NCBI RefSeq assembly: GCF_000333955.1
Contig: NZ_CAPS01000072.1
Coordinates: 82,834 to 146,833 of the forward strand
DNA: 64,000 bases
Reading direction: 5' to 3'
Origin: Rhodococcus sp. AW25M09
Lineage (GTDB): Bacteria; Actinomycetota; Actinomycetes; Mycobacteriales; Mycobacteriaceae
In this document: positions 18,668 through 29,673 of the stretch, piece by piece
How positions within the stretch are numbered: position 1 is the first letter of the stretch
How the letters are laid out: each line of letters starts with the position of its first letter
Translations under genes and position numbers: made by a program
Notes under the pieces: generated by a model
The model's database searches: none
Seen by the model: only the letters and a program-made list of their open reading frames with translations
Told to the model about the DNA's origin: nothing

Positions 18668-19651
18668 TCAGCGCCGCTTTCCGCTGCGCCGAGCGTTCGT
18701 TTTCGTCTTGGTAACGGGACGAGCAGGCTTGGAGGGGTGTGCCTTCTTCTTCTTGACCGGCGCGTCGTCCGTCGCCCCTCGTGAACTACGGGTCGATCGA
18801 CCGCGAACGATGCCGATGAACTCCTCGATCCTGTCGTCCTCGCGATCGGCCGACCACGCGAGCGCGATCTGCGACTGTTCGATGTCTGTCACAGGGCGAT
18901 AGACGAGATCCTTGCGAGCATTGAATCGGGCGACCGAGTGCGGAACGATCGCCACTCCCAACCCGGCAGCCACGTACTCGAATGTCTCCGCTGTGGAGCT
19001 CATCGGAGGTAGTTCCGGACGATCTCCGCTGACGAGTTCGGTAGCCACAGCTGCCCATTCGGGCACCGTCGCAGGATCTGCAAGCAGATGCTCGTCGGCG
19101 AGATCGGTTGCGGTGACCGAATCGAATGCTGCGACGGCGTGGTCCTTGGGAACCACCACGACCTGCACTTCCTGGTAGAGGCCAATGGCATTGAGTCCGT
19201 CGCGATCGATGGGCGGTCGCACGAAGCTGACATCGACCGTTCCGTCGCGCAGGCTCAGCACCTGTGTTTCCGGTGTTGTGGCCACCACCGACAGCGCGAC
19301 ACCGGGGAACCGATCTGCCCAGATGCGCGTCCACTTGGTCAGCGTCACACCCTCGGCGTATCCGATCGTGAAGGTCGTCGGCTCCGCCGCTGCCTCCTGC
19401 TCCGCAGCAATGTGCCGATCGTCCTCGGCGATCTCCACCAGCGCCCGCTCGAGCAGATCTCGGCCGGCCGCGGTGAGTTCGGTGGGGGATGCTCCCGGCA
19501 CGAACAGGTCGACGCCGAGCTGCTCCTCGAGTTCCACCACGGTCTTGCTCAGGCGTATTCGCGAGATTCCCAGCGACTGGGCAGCGCGGGCGAAATGCAG
19601 TTGCTGCGCCACCGCCGCAAACCAGCGCAGTGTCTGCACATCGATATTCAC
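18668..19651 (-). CDS. LysR-family transcriptional regulator with basic C-terminal tail
   Basis: The GTG at 19651 gives 327 residues: a LysR helix-turn-helix (QTLRWFAAVAQQLHFARAAQ, then SLGISRIRLSKTVVELEEQLG) and a substrate-binding domain. The frame is open far upstream, but that part is antisense to the DUF5997 gene and is excluded. After the effector domain comes a tail of about 40 residues rich in Lys and Arg (VKKKKAHPSKPARPVTKTKT), unusual for LysR proteins. It is divergent from the DUF5997 gene with a 78-bp gap, so that gene is its likely target. The effector is unknown. Confidence 0.9.
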   Translation of the reverse strand: MNIDVQTLRWFAAVAQQLHFARAAQSLGISRIRLSKTVVELEEQLGVDLFVPGASPTELTAAGRDLLERALVEIAEDDRHIAAEQEAAAEPTTFTIGYAEGVTLTKWTRIWADRFPGVALSVVATTPETQVLSLRDGTVDVSFVRPPIDRDGLNAIGLYQEVQVVVVPKDHAVAAFDSVTATDLADEHLLADPATVPEWAAVATELVSGDRPELPPMSSTAETFEYVAAGLGVAIVPHSVARFNARKDLVYRPVTDIEQSQIALAWSADREDDRIEEFIGIVRGRSTRSSRGATDDAPVKKKKAHPSKPARPVTKTKTNARRSGKRR

Positions 19652-19729
19652 GGTCCCGAGCCTATGGGACGACGCGGTCTGCGAGCGACCGTGGCGTCGA
19701 GAACGAGTATTGCCGGATAAGCTGGTGCG

Positions 19730-20146
19730 GTGAGCCCGGAGAACAAGCAGCAGACCATGAAGCCATTGACCGCGGCGAACAAGCTCGGTATCTACCTTCC
19801 CGCAGCACCCGAAGAATTTCAGAACACCCCGGTCAGCAGATCCGACCTGGACGCACTGCGCAGCGATCCGCCGCAGTGGCTGACCGAGCTGCAGGCCAAC
19901 GGACCCTTCCCGCGTGACGTCATCGCCAAGAAGCTCGACATCTCCATCGCCGGCCTGGCCCGCGGCGGAGTGACCGAAGCGTTGACCAGCGAGGCCATCG
20001 ACGAGCTCATCGCCAACCCGCCGCAGTGGCTCGTTCGCGAGCGTCGAACCCAGATCCAGGTTCGCAAGGATGCCGAACGCATCAAGGAGAAGCAACAAGC
20101 GCGTCGTACAGCGGGAAACCGGCCGACGAAGCTTCGTAACCTCTAG
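19730..20146 (+). CDS. DUF5997 family protein
   Basis: The 138-residue soluble protein contains two copies of a DPPQWL/NPPQWL phrase (residues ~46-51 and ~100-105) and a basic C-terminus. This fits the actinobacterial DUF5997 family, of unknown function. The start (GTG 19730) faces the LysR regulator start, a recurrent arrangement suggesting that LysR controls this gene. The 3' end overlaps the convergent YchJ-like gene by 4 bp. Confidence 0.78.
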   Translation: MSPENKQQTMKPLTAANKLGIYLPAAPEEFQNTPVSRSDLDALRSDPPQWLTELQANGPFPRDVIAKKLDISIAGLARGGVTEALTSEAIDELIANPPQWLVRERRTQIQVRKDAERIKEKQQARRTAGNRPTKLRNL

Positions 20147-20526
20147 CGGGAGACGACCCCGTCGAGGTAGCGCCACCGGCCGTCCACTCGGACGAAGCGA
20201 CTCGCCTCACTCATCGTGCCCCCACCTGCGGGGTGCTTGTAGTGGGCCCGGAACTCGACGGTCCCCGTGTCGTCGAACAGCCCACCACCGTCGGCTGCGA
20301 CGATGTCGAGTCGATACCAGCGCTGGTCGGGGTCCAGTTCCAACTCGGCCGGTGCGGTGTCCGGATGCCAGGATTCGAGCAGATATGCCGCGTCTCCGAG
20401 GGCGAACGCGGTGAATCGTGATCGCATCAGCTTCTCCGCCGTCGGTGCGCTCGCAACACCGAGCAGATACGGCTCGCAACACGCGTCCACCGTGTCGCCG
20501 CTCGAACACGGACACCTCCCACTCAC
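20143..20526 (-). CDS. UPF0225/YchJ family protein with SEC-C motif
   Basis: The 127-residue protein begins with a SEC-C zinc motif (RCPCSSGDTVDACCEPYL), followed by an NTF2-like fold (RSRFTAFALGDAAYLLESWH, then FRAHYKHPAG). YchJ-type proteins are common and of unknown function. Its ATG overlaps the stop of the preceding 64-residue gene (ATGA), so it is the third gene of a lysE-small protein-ychJ operon. Confidence 0.88.
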   Translation of the reverse strand: MSGRCPCSSGDTVDACCEPYLLGVASAPTAEKLMRSRFTAFALGDAAYLLESWHPDTAPAELELDPDQRWYRLDIVAADGGGLFDDTGTVEFRAHYKHPAGGGTMSEASRFVRVDGRWRYLDGVVSR

Positions 20527-20717
20527 TCGTCGACCACCTTCTGATCACCTGGTCGTTCAGCAGGCTCCACTCCTACAGAGTAAGTACCGAGCTCGTGCTC
20601 GTCCCGCTTGCCGACGTCCTGGATCCACGTGTTGGCTTCGAGCAACGTGTCGAACAATCCCAGTGGTATCGGATCTCCGCCGAGGGCGTTCTTCATGATC
20701 ACGCGGTATTTCTTCAC
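20523..20717 (-). CDS. Small conserved-looking protein (64 aa), unknown function
   Basis: The GTG at 20717 overlaps the LysE-family stop (GTGA) and the end overlaps the ychJ start, so translation is coupled on both sides. The product begins VKKYRVIMKNALGGDPIPLG and has no membrane segment. Its last ~16 residues (GVEPAERPGD...) are encoded by a sequence closely similar to the intergenic repeat at 32163-32221, so the C-terminus may be a later addition. No family is recognised. Confidence 0.6.
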   Translation of the reverse strand: MKKYRVIMKNALGGDPIPLGLFDTLLEANTWIQDVGKRDEHELGTYSVGVEPAERPGDQKVVDE

Positions 20718-21340
20718 GGTGTCACCCGGCGAACGGTAGCCAAGAACGTCGCGGCGGCGAAGAACATCCCGGCGAACGTGCGATTCATCGTCTTCTGCTG
20801 ACGCTGTGAGCGCATCAATCGCAGCACCCGAGATGCCAGCGAGGTGTAACCGGTCATCACCAGCATGTCCACCGCCACCATCGTGGCCGCGATCACGAGG
20901 TACTGGGCGAGCAGGGGCCGCGCCGGATCGAGGAACTGGGGGAGCACCGCCACCATGAAGACGACGGCTTTCGGGTTGCTGGCGTTGACGAGGAACCCTC
21001 TTGCCAGCATCGTGGTTCCACGATCGGCCACGGCGGGAGCGTCCGCGACGTCGGTGGGGCCGGCTCGCCACTGCCGAACGCCGAGGTAGAGCAGGTAGGC
21101 AACGCCGAACCATTTGATGGCCGTGAAAGCCAGCGCGGAGTTGGCCAGGACGGCTCCCAGCCCGACGGAAACGATGCCGATCTGCACCAGCAAACCGAGC
21201 TGGAGTCCGAAGATGTTCCAGTATCCCCGGCGCAAGCCGTAGCGAAGCCCGGTGGACATCGATGCGATGGCACCGGCTCCGGGGGACAGACTGATGACGA
21301 TGCTCGCGCCGAGGAAGGCGAGCCACACTGACCAGGACAT
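20714..21340 (-). CDS. LysE/RhtB-family amino acid exporter
   Basis: This 208-residue integral membrane protein has the family's N-terminal motif (ISLSPGAGAIASMSTGLRYG) and about six membrane helices, with NPKAVVFMVAVLPQF in the middle. It should export an amino acid or derivative by proton antiport; the substrate is not predictable. It heads a three-gene operon. The sequence covering its first codons and 5' region (21333-21385) recurs almost unchanged at 22477-22529. Confidence 0.9.
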   Translation of the reverse strand: MSWSVWLAFLGASIVISLSPGAGAIASMSTGLRYGLRRGYWNIFGLQLGLLVQIGIVSVGLGAVLANSALAFTAIKWFGVAYLLYLGVRQWRAGPTDVADAPAVADRGTTMLARGFLVNASNPKAVVFMVAVLPQFLDPARPLLAQYLVIAATMVAVDMLVMTGYTSLASRVLRLMRSQRQQKTMNRTFAGMFFAAATFLATVRRVTP

Positions 21341-21385
21341 GCGTTCATTGAACTACGTCGGTCAACTGGGATTCCGTTCGACCGT
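21333..21385. repeat. 53-bp direct repeat, left copy
   Basis: This matches 22477-22529 at 50 of 53 positions, the first 34 without mismatch. The left copy includes the first codons and the upstream region of the LysE-family gene. The repeat contains the small palindrome GTTCAATGAAC. It is far too long to be an IS3 target-site duplication. Confidence 0.85.
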
Positions 21386-21387
21386 CT

Positions 21388-22078
21388 GACCGGTGGCGTT
21401 GCACCGCCGCGCCAACGTCGAGCACGCGCTCTACCCGGCGGGTTCTTGCCACCGTGGATCGTGGTCCTGTGCCGTCCGCCTCGGACGACACCGCACATTC
21501 CGTCGTCCATCAGGCGGCCGAACCATGCGCGCAGATGCGATATGACCCTTCCTGCGCAGGTGGCGTTGCATCTAGCGCCGTCCATAGTGCTCTTCCGGTC
21601 CGCCGACCGTGTCGCGGGGAGTGTGAGTGAGGTACGCGTCGGAGATCCTCCGAGACAATAGTTGTGCTGACTTACAGTTGCGATCCGTGCGTGGGTCAAC
21701 CTGCACGCTGTGCTCGTTGAGCACGCGGCAGTCCCCGCGCGCGTACGCGCCAGTCCCCGCACACATACGCGCCAGATCTTGGGCCCATTTGACTCGACCC
21801 GGTGGTTTTTTGCACGCATCTGATCGATGAACTGGACTATCTGCGGCGGCGAGGTGGGTACCTCCCGCTCGCGGGGGACGAGCTCCCTCGCGAAGAAAAT
21901 CGATGTCGACTGCTTGAATCCCGTTTACTTCCTGGAGATTTCGGTTGTCACGCTCGAGTTCCTCGATGCGCTGTTGTTCCTCGGTCGTTGCATCGGCAGC
22001 CTGGTTGGCATCGATCCGAGCTCGGCGTGTCCGGAGCCGGAGTGACTCCGTGCCAACACAGACGCAGCGTAGAGCGGT
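21388..22078 (-). pseudogene. Decayed IS3-family transposase (OrfA and N-terminal OrfB remnants)
   Basis: Read on the minus strand, several broken frames line up with an IS3-type transposase. The OrfA part includes VGTESL, then TTEEQQRIEELERDNRNLQE. The OrfB part begins FIDQMRAKNHRVES, continues with CRVLNEHSVQV and SDAYLTHT, and ends with LMDDGMCGVVRGGRHRTTI. At least two frame changes break the continuity. The N-terminus of OrfA and all of the catalytic DDE part of OrfB are missing, so it cannot move. This accounts for the long stretch without an intact gene between the LysE-family gene and the small secreted gene. Confidence 0.78.
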
Positions 22079-22107
22079 CCACCTGGTTTGCGCCGCTGAC
22101 ACGCAGA

Positions 22108-22137
22108 AACGCCCCTGCCGACAGACAAGGGCGTTTC
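22108..22137. terminator. Rho-independent terminator-like hairpin
   Basis: AAACGCCC and GGGCGTTT form a perfect 8-bp stem around a 14-nt loop. The sequence after it on the plus strand, CGGTTTTGTT, provides a T-rich tract. On the minus strand it lies 12 bp beyond the stop of the small secreted gene and may end that transcript too. Confidence 0.65.
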
Positions 22138-22148
22138 GGTTTTGTTCG

Positions 22149-22346
22149 TTACAGTGCGAACGGGTTGAGACCCTGACCGATTTGATAGAAGAATCCCCAG
22201 ACGGCGATGTACGCCGGATAGAGCCAGTCGGGCACCCAGGTAGGGGTCACGGGACCGCTACCAGGCGATGCACTGGCTACACCTGCTGTCATCAAGAGCA
22301 CAAGACCAACGGTGACGGTGACTGTGGCAACTCTCAATTTGTTCAT
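22149..22346 (-). CDS. Small secreted protein (65 aa), unknown function
   Basis: The ATG at 22346 is preferred over a TTG six codons upstream. The product has a Sec signal peptide (KLRVATVTVTVGLVLLMTAG, then VASAS as cleavage site) and a mature part of only about 38 residues, rich in Pro, Trp and Tyr: PTWVPDWLYPAYIAVWGFFY. It may associate with the envelope. It lies between the two 53-bp repeats and is related in its signal region to the frame at 16520. I do not recognise a family. Confidence 0.55.
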   Translation of the reverse strand: MNKLRVATVTVTVGLVLLMTAGVASASPGSGPVTPTWVPDWLYPAYIAVWGFFYQIGQGLNPFAL

Positions 22347-22476
22347 GCCGTTGGTATCGCTCAAACCGACTGTGCGTTACCGATTTTGACGTTCGGCTAT
22401 TCCGGTCGACATGGTCGCTGTTTTAGCCCACCGACTTCTAGGCTGTCGTCAGGTATGTCTCGCGCGACACAAGAAG

Positions 22477-22529
22477 CAGGACATGCGTTCATTGAACTAC
22501 GTCGGTCAACCGCGATTTCGTTCGACCGT
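22477..22529. repeat. 53-bp direct repeat, right copy
   Basis: This partner of 21333-21385 lies 1,144 bp away in the same orientation. The enclosed segment contains only the IS3 remnant, a hairpin and the small secreted gene. The copy lies 37 bp upstream of the SRPBCC gene. Apart from it, 22347-22566 shows nothing clear. Confidence 0.85.
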
Positions 22530-22566
22530 GGGTGTCGAACGTGTCTGTGCGGGGTAGGCCAGTTGG

Positions 22567-23034
22567 ATGGCAGACATCAGAACAATCGATACAGGCTCCC
22601 AGCAGGTCACCCGGCAGACCGAGGTCCGGGCGCCCGCAGCCGAACTGTTCGACATCGTGGCCGATCCCCGGCGACACGGCGAGCTCGACGGATCGGGAAC
22701 CGTCAAGGACACCGTTCGCGGCCCCGACCGGCTCAGTAGCGGTGCCAAGTTCTCCGTCGGCATGAAGCAGTACGGCGTGCCGTACAAGATCACCAGCACG
22801 GTCACCGAGTTCCTCGACGCCGACAAGCACAAGGTCGTCGAGTGGCAGCACCCATTGGGACACAGCTGGCGCTGGGAGTTCGAGGAGAAGCAACCGGGTC
22901 TGACGACGGTCACCGAGAGCTTCAAGTACGGCACGGCCAAGGCACCGAAGATGTTGGAGCTGTTCAAGATGCCGCAGAAGAATGCGCAGGGAATCGGCAG
23001 TACGTTGCAGAATCTGGCGGCTCGCTACGCCTGA
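22567..23034 (+). CDS. SRPBCC (START-like) domain protein
   Basis: The 155-residue protein has the polyketide-cyclase/Bet v1-like start TRQTEVRAPAAELFDIVADP and a C-terminal amphipathic helix. This fold makes a hydrophobic pocket for lipids or aromatic compounds; the ligand is unknown. It appears to be a single-gene unit, followed by a large inverted repeat at 23061-23117. Confidence 0.85.
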   Translation: MADIRTIDTGSQQVTRQTEVRAPAAELFDIVADPRRHGELDGSGTVKDTVRGPDRLSSGAKFSVGMKQYGVPYKITSTVTEFLDADKHKVVEWQHPLGHSWRWEFEEKQPGLTTVTESFKYGTAKAPKMLELFKMPQKNAQGIGSTLQNLAARYA

Positions 23035-23060
23035 GCAGTAGTCCGGACAACCGAGCCCAC

Positions 23061-23117
23061 CGCCCACAATTCGCCGTCGGAAGCGTCAATTTAGCTCGAC
23101 GACGCGAATTGTGGGCG
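23061..23117. repeat. Long intergenic inverted repeat (hairpin)
   Basis: CGCCCACAATTCGC (23061-23074) and its exact reverse complement (23104-23117) enclose a 29-bp loop. The inner flanks CGTCG and CGAC extend the pairing imperfectly. It may terminate transcription after the SRPBCC gene, though no T-tract follows, or it may be a dispersed palindromic element. Confidence 0.7.
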
Positions 23118-23152
23118 CTCGTCGCTGCTGACCCTGATCTATTCTCACCAGC

Positions 23153-23671
23153 ATGGCGATCGATCCCGATACGAAGAACTGGACGTGGGTGCTCGAGCGA
23201 GCCTGCCCCGATTGCGGGTTCGATGCGAGTGCCGTCGAGTACGACGACATCCCCGGCCTGATCCGCGCCGACGTCGGCCGCTGGATGGCGGTCCTGCGGA
23301 GGGATGACGTGGCCGTACGGCCCGACGATTCGACGTGGTCCGCACTCGAGTACGCCGCACACGTGCGCGACGCGCACCGAATCTTCCGCACCCGGCTGGC
23401 ACTGGTACTGACCGAGGACGACCCCGAGTTCGCGAACTGGGACCAGGACGCGACCGCAGTGGCCGAGAACTACAACGAGCAGAACCCCGCTGCGGTGGCG
23501 GCGGATCTCGGTGACGCCGCGAACGGATTGGCCGACGATTTCCCGGCTGTGCTGCCGGAGAATCGGCACCGGACAGGGAGGCGCAGCGACGGATCGAATT
23601 TCTCCGTCGAGTCACTGGCCGCGTACTACATTCACGATCCGATTCATCATCTGTGGGACGTGCGAGGCTGA
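23153..23671 (+). CDS. DinB-family protein
   Basis: This 172-residue four-helix-bundle protein has the DinB-like pattern: [20 protein letters not shown] with a metal-binding His, and the later pair in [15 protein letters not shown]. In Actinobacteria many such proteins are mycothiol-dependent metal enzymes (maleylpyruvate-isomerase type) that transfer or detoxify thiol adducts; the reaction here is unknown. CxxC in RACPDCGFD near the N-terminus is an extra possible metal site. It lies 89 bp upstream of hisD. Confidence 0.8.
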   Translation: MAIDPDTKNWTWVLERACPDCGFDASAVEYDDIPGLIRADVGRWMAVLRRDDVAVRPDDSTWSALEYAAHVRDAHRIFRTRLALVLTEDDPEFANWDQDATAVAENYNEQNPAAVAADLGDAANGLADDFPAVLPENRHRTGRRSDGSNFSVESLAAYYIHDPIHHLWDVRG

Positions 23672-23760
23672 GGCATATTCGGTGGAACTATCCTGGTGGT
23701 TCGGACAACACTGATTCGACCGAACCCCGGCACCGAACCGACTTCACGAAGGGGCCCACT

Positions 23761-26866
<3,106 letters not shown>

Positions 26867-26888
26867 TCGGTCGATCGGTGCCCGTGCT

Positions 26889-28046
26889 TTGAGTGGTCTA
26901 CTTGCCATTCGCGGTCTTCCGGCCGCGATGGCGATGGGCGCAGCATCGTTCGGTGGCTGGGGCTTGCTGCTTCCGGTGGTTCCCCTCGCGGTGTCCCAGT
27001 CGGGCGCATCCGACGCGGTGGCCGCGGCCAGCACTGCGATCTTCATGACCACCACGGTGATCACCCAACTCTTCGTGCCGCGAATGCTGATGCGAGTGGG
27101 CCACCGCGCGGTCCTGGCTGCCGGATGCCTGCTGCTGGGAGTGCCTGCATTGTTGTTCATCGTGTCCGTCGAAGCGATACCGGCGTTGGCCGTGTCTGCT
27201 CTGCGGGGTACCGGTTTCGGCATGCTGACAGTGGCCGGTGCCGCGATCGTCGCAGAGTTGGCCCCGATCGCTCTGCTCGGCCGTGCTACGGGCGCGCAGG
27301 GAATTGCCGTCGCGTTGTCTCAGATGATCACACTGCCGATCGGACTGGTGATCTTCGCAGTGAGCCCGACCGCGGTCTTCGTGCTCGGCGCGGCCGTGCC
27401 CGCGGCGGGACTGATCGGCGTGGCGCTGTTGCCGCCCACAAGGCCTGCAGCGCAGCCGCCCGCCCTCGATCGGGTTCGCCTCGACGCGCGCCGATTTCTC
27501 GTCCCGTGCCTCGCCGTGGCTTCGGTTTCCGCGGCCTACGGAGGAATCACCAGTTTGCTGCCGATCGCCGAATCGAACCGGGCCGCGATGATCGGGCTTG
27601 CGCTGGCCGTCGTCAGCGCTGCGATGCTCGTCGGTCGGTACACCGCGGGGGCGGTAGCAGATCGAATCGGGATCGGTCGCTCAGTGGCTCCAGCGCTGGT
27701 GTCGGCTGCGATCGGCATCGCTCTGTTCGCGATCGCGGCGCTGGGAAGTATGCCCGCTGCTCTGTTCTTCGTCGCCGCCGTCCTGTTCGGAATCGGGTAC
27801 GGCGCATGCCAGAACGACAGCTTGGTGATGGCATTCGATGCAGCCGGGCCCGCTCGATACAGCAGTGCCAGTGCCGTGTGGAACATCAGCTTCGACGCGG
27901 GCACCGGCGCCGGCGCGCTCGCACTGGGCGTCCTGGCCACGAGTGTGGGGTACACCGCGGGGTTCACCGCGGCGGCAATCACAGTTGTCGTCGTCGCGGC
28001 GGTGGCGCTGATCGCCCGACCACGTCCCGATAGACTTCTCGCATGA
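26889..28046 (+). CDS. MFS transporter inside the his operon
   Basis: This 385-residue protein has 12 predicted membrane segments and the MFS fold, starting at a TTG 22 bp after hisB. The stop overlaps the hisH ATG by 4 bp, so it is co-transcribed and coupled with the histidine genes. MFS motif A-like sequences are weak. The context suggests import or export of a histidine-related compound, but nothing in the sequence fixes the substrate. The M. tuberculosis his operon has no transporter at this point. Confidence 0.85.
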   Translation: MSGLLAIRGLPAAMAMGAASFGGWGLLLPVVPLAVSQSGASDAVAAASTAIFMTTTVITQLFVPRMLMRVGHRAVLAAGCLLLGVPALLFIVSVEAIPALAVSALRGTGFGMLTVAGAAIVAELAPIALLGRATGAQGIAVALSQMITLPIGLVIFAVSPTAVFVLGAAVPAAGLIGVALLPPTRPAAQPPALDRVRLDARRFLVPCLAVASVSAAYGGITSLLPIAESNRAAMIGLALAVVSAAMLVGRYTAGAVADRIGIGRSVAPALVSAAIGIALFAIAALGSMPAALFFVAAVLFGIGYGACQNDSLVMAFDAAGPARYSSASAVWNISFDAGTGAGALALGVLATSVGYTAGFTAAAITVVVVAAVALIARPRPDRLLA

Positions 28047-28672
28047 CTTCTGTGGTGTTGCTCGATTACGGCTCGGGCAATCTGCACTCGGCGAAAAGGG
28101 CGCTCGCCCGGGTCGGTGCCGACGTGACCGTGACCTCCGATTTCGACGAGGCTCTCGATGCAGAGGCTCTGGTTGTCCCCGGTGTAGGTGCGTTCGCCGC
28201 ATGCATGGAGGGTCTCCTGGGGGTGCGGGGTGACCGGATCATCGGGCGTCGTCTGGCGGGCGGGCGGCCCGTGTTGGGAATCTGCGTCGGAATGCAGATC
28301 CTGTTCGAGCGCGGTGTCGAATTCGGCGTCGGAGCGGACGGCTGCGGGGAATGGCCCGGAACGGTGGAACGTCTGCAGGCCGACGTATTGCCCCACATGG
28401 GCTGGAACACCGTCGAGGCGCCGAACAAGAGCGTGCTGTTCGACGGCATCGATCCCGAGACCCGCTTCTATTTCGTCCATTCGTACGCGGCGCAGCAGTG
28501 GGAGCTCGAACCGAGCGACACCATCCCTGCGCCGCTACTCACCTGGGCCGATCACGGCGGTCGATTCCTCGCTGCAGTGGAGAACGGCGCGCTCTCGGCC
28601 ACCCAGTTCCATCCGGAGAAATCCGGAGACGCCGGAGCCGCGCTACTGGAGAACTGGGTGCGATCGGTGTGA
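28043..28672 (+). CDS. hisH: Imidazole glycerol phosphate synthase, glutamine amidotransferase subunit
   Basis: The 209-residue class I glutaminase delivers ammonia to HisF. The oxyanion/nucleophile motif [11 protein letters not shown] has the catalytic Cys, and the His/Glu pair is in [10 protein letters not shown] near the C-terminus. It overlaps both neighbours by 4 bp. Confidence 0.97.
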   Translation: MTSVVLLDYGSGNLHSAKRALARVGADVTVTSDFDEALDAEALVVPGVGAFAACMEGLLGVRGDRIIGRRLAGGRPVLGICVGMQILFERGVEFGVGADGCGEWPGTVERLQADVLPHMGWNTVEAPNKSVLFDGIDPETRFYFVHSYAAQQWELEPSDTIPAPLLTWADHGGRFLAAVENGALSATQFHPEKSGDAGAALLENWVRSV

Positions 28673-28875
28673 GCGACCGCGAGTTCTCCCTCGGACGACT
28701 GGCCTACCGGTCACTCGGTGCCGCTGTGGCAGTGCTCGCACTCGCCACGGCACTGATCGGGATCCTGCAGCCGAGCGCCGGCGTTGCCCTGGTGATTGCG
28801 TTGGTCGGAGTGGTGGGGGCCATTACGGCAATGGGTGTGGTGTCCACCCGAATCACGAATAAGGAAATCGGGTAG
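28669..28875 (+). CDS. Small two-helix membrane protein in the his operon
   Basis: The GTG at 28669 overlaps the hisH stop. The 68-residue product has two hydrophobic stretches ([19 protein letters not shown], then [20 protein letters not shown]) and short polar ends. No family is recognised. Translational coupling to hisH supports a real gene. Confidence 0.65.
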   Translation: MSDREFSLGRLAYRSLGAAVAVLALATALIGILQPSAGVALVIALVGVVGAITAMGVVSTRITNKEIG

Positions 28876-28931
28876 CGCCACCGACGACCCGTTGTGAGTT
28901 GACCACCGCTCGGCCCGTATCATAACCGCAC

Positions 28932-29666
28932 GTGAGCCTGGTCTTATTGCCTGCTGTCGATGTCGCAGGCGGCGAAGCTGTCCGTCTCGTTCAAGGAGAA
29001 GCCGGAAGCGAGACGAAGTACGGATCGCCCCGCGATGCCGCCCTCGCGTGGCAGAACGACGGCGCAGAATGGGTCCATCTGGTGGATCTCGACGCCGCGT
29101 TCGGGCGCGGATCCAATCGCGAATTGCTCGCGTCGGTCGTCGGCGAGCTGGACGTCAAGGTGGAGCTGTCGGGCGGAATCCGTGACGACGAGTCGTTGCG
29201 CGCCGCGTTGGCGACCGGGTGCGCCAGAGTCAATCTCGGAACCGCTGCCCTCGAGGATCCGCAGTGGTGCTCCCGCGCGATCGGCGAGTTCGGTGATCGC
29301 GTCGCCGTCGGTCTGGACGTGTTGATCGTGGACGGAGCGCCGCGACTGCGGGGACGCGGCTGGGTCAGCGACGGCGGTGATCTCTGGGAGGTTCTCGAGC
29401 GTCTCGAGCGCGACGGGTGTTCGCGATATGTGGTCACGGATGTGACCAAGGACGGCACGTTGACCGGGCCCAACCTCGAACTGCTGGCCGACGTGTGCGC
29501 CAAGACCGACAAGCCGGTCATTGCGTCGGGCGGCGTGTCCACGATTGCAGATCTGGAAGCGATAGCCGGACTGGTCGATCGCGGAGTGGAAGGTTCCATC
29601 GTCGGAAAAGCCCTGTACGCCGGTCGTTTCACACTCCCGGACGCCCTCGCTGCGGTATCTCGGTAG
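28932..29666 (+). CDS. priA: PriA: bifunctional HisA/TrpF isomerase
   Basis: The 244-residue (beta-alpha)8 barrel has the HisA pattern: [20 protein letters not shown] with the first catalytic Asp, and a second Asp in [16 protein letters not shown]. In Actinobacteria this enzyme (PriA) isomerises both ProFAR (histidine) and PRA (tryptophan); the lack of trpF in the trp operon of this window fits that. It is therefore a shared point of His and Trp synthesis. Confidence 0.93.
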   Translation: MSLVLLPAVDVAGGEAVRLVQGEAGSETKYGSPRDAALAWQNDGAEWVHLVDLDAAFGRGSNRELLASVVGELDVKVELSGGIRDDESLRAALATGCARVNLGTAALEDPQWCSRAIGEFGDRVAVGLDVLIVDGAPRLRGRGWVSDGGDLWEVLERLERDGCSRYVVTDVTKDGTLTGPNLELLADVCAKTDKPVIASGGVSTIADLEAIAGLVDRGVEGSIVGKALYAGRFTLPDALAAVSR

Positions 29667-29673
29667 CGGAAGA

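Noticed and set aside
19652..20176. N-terminal extension of the LysR regulator
   Set aside because: It is antisense to the DUF5997 gene, and the LysR helix-turn-helix begins right after the GTG at 19651.
21388..22078. Active insertion sequence
   Set aside because: The transposase frames are broken, OrfA lacks its start and OrfB lacks the catalytic DDE half; no terminal inverted repeats were found.
23672..23760. T-box or attenuator upstream of hisD
   Set aside because: Only a single 7-bp hairpin is present; no T-box core sequence, His-codon leader peptide or terminator is visible.
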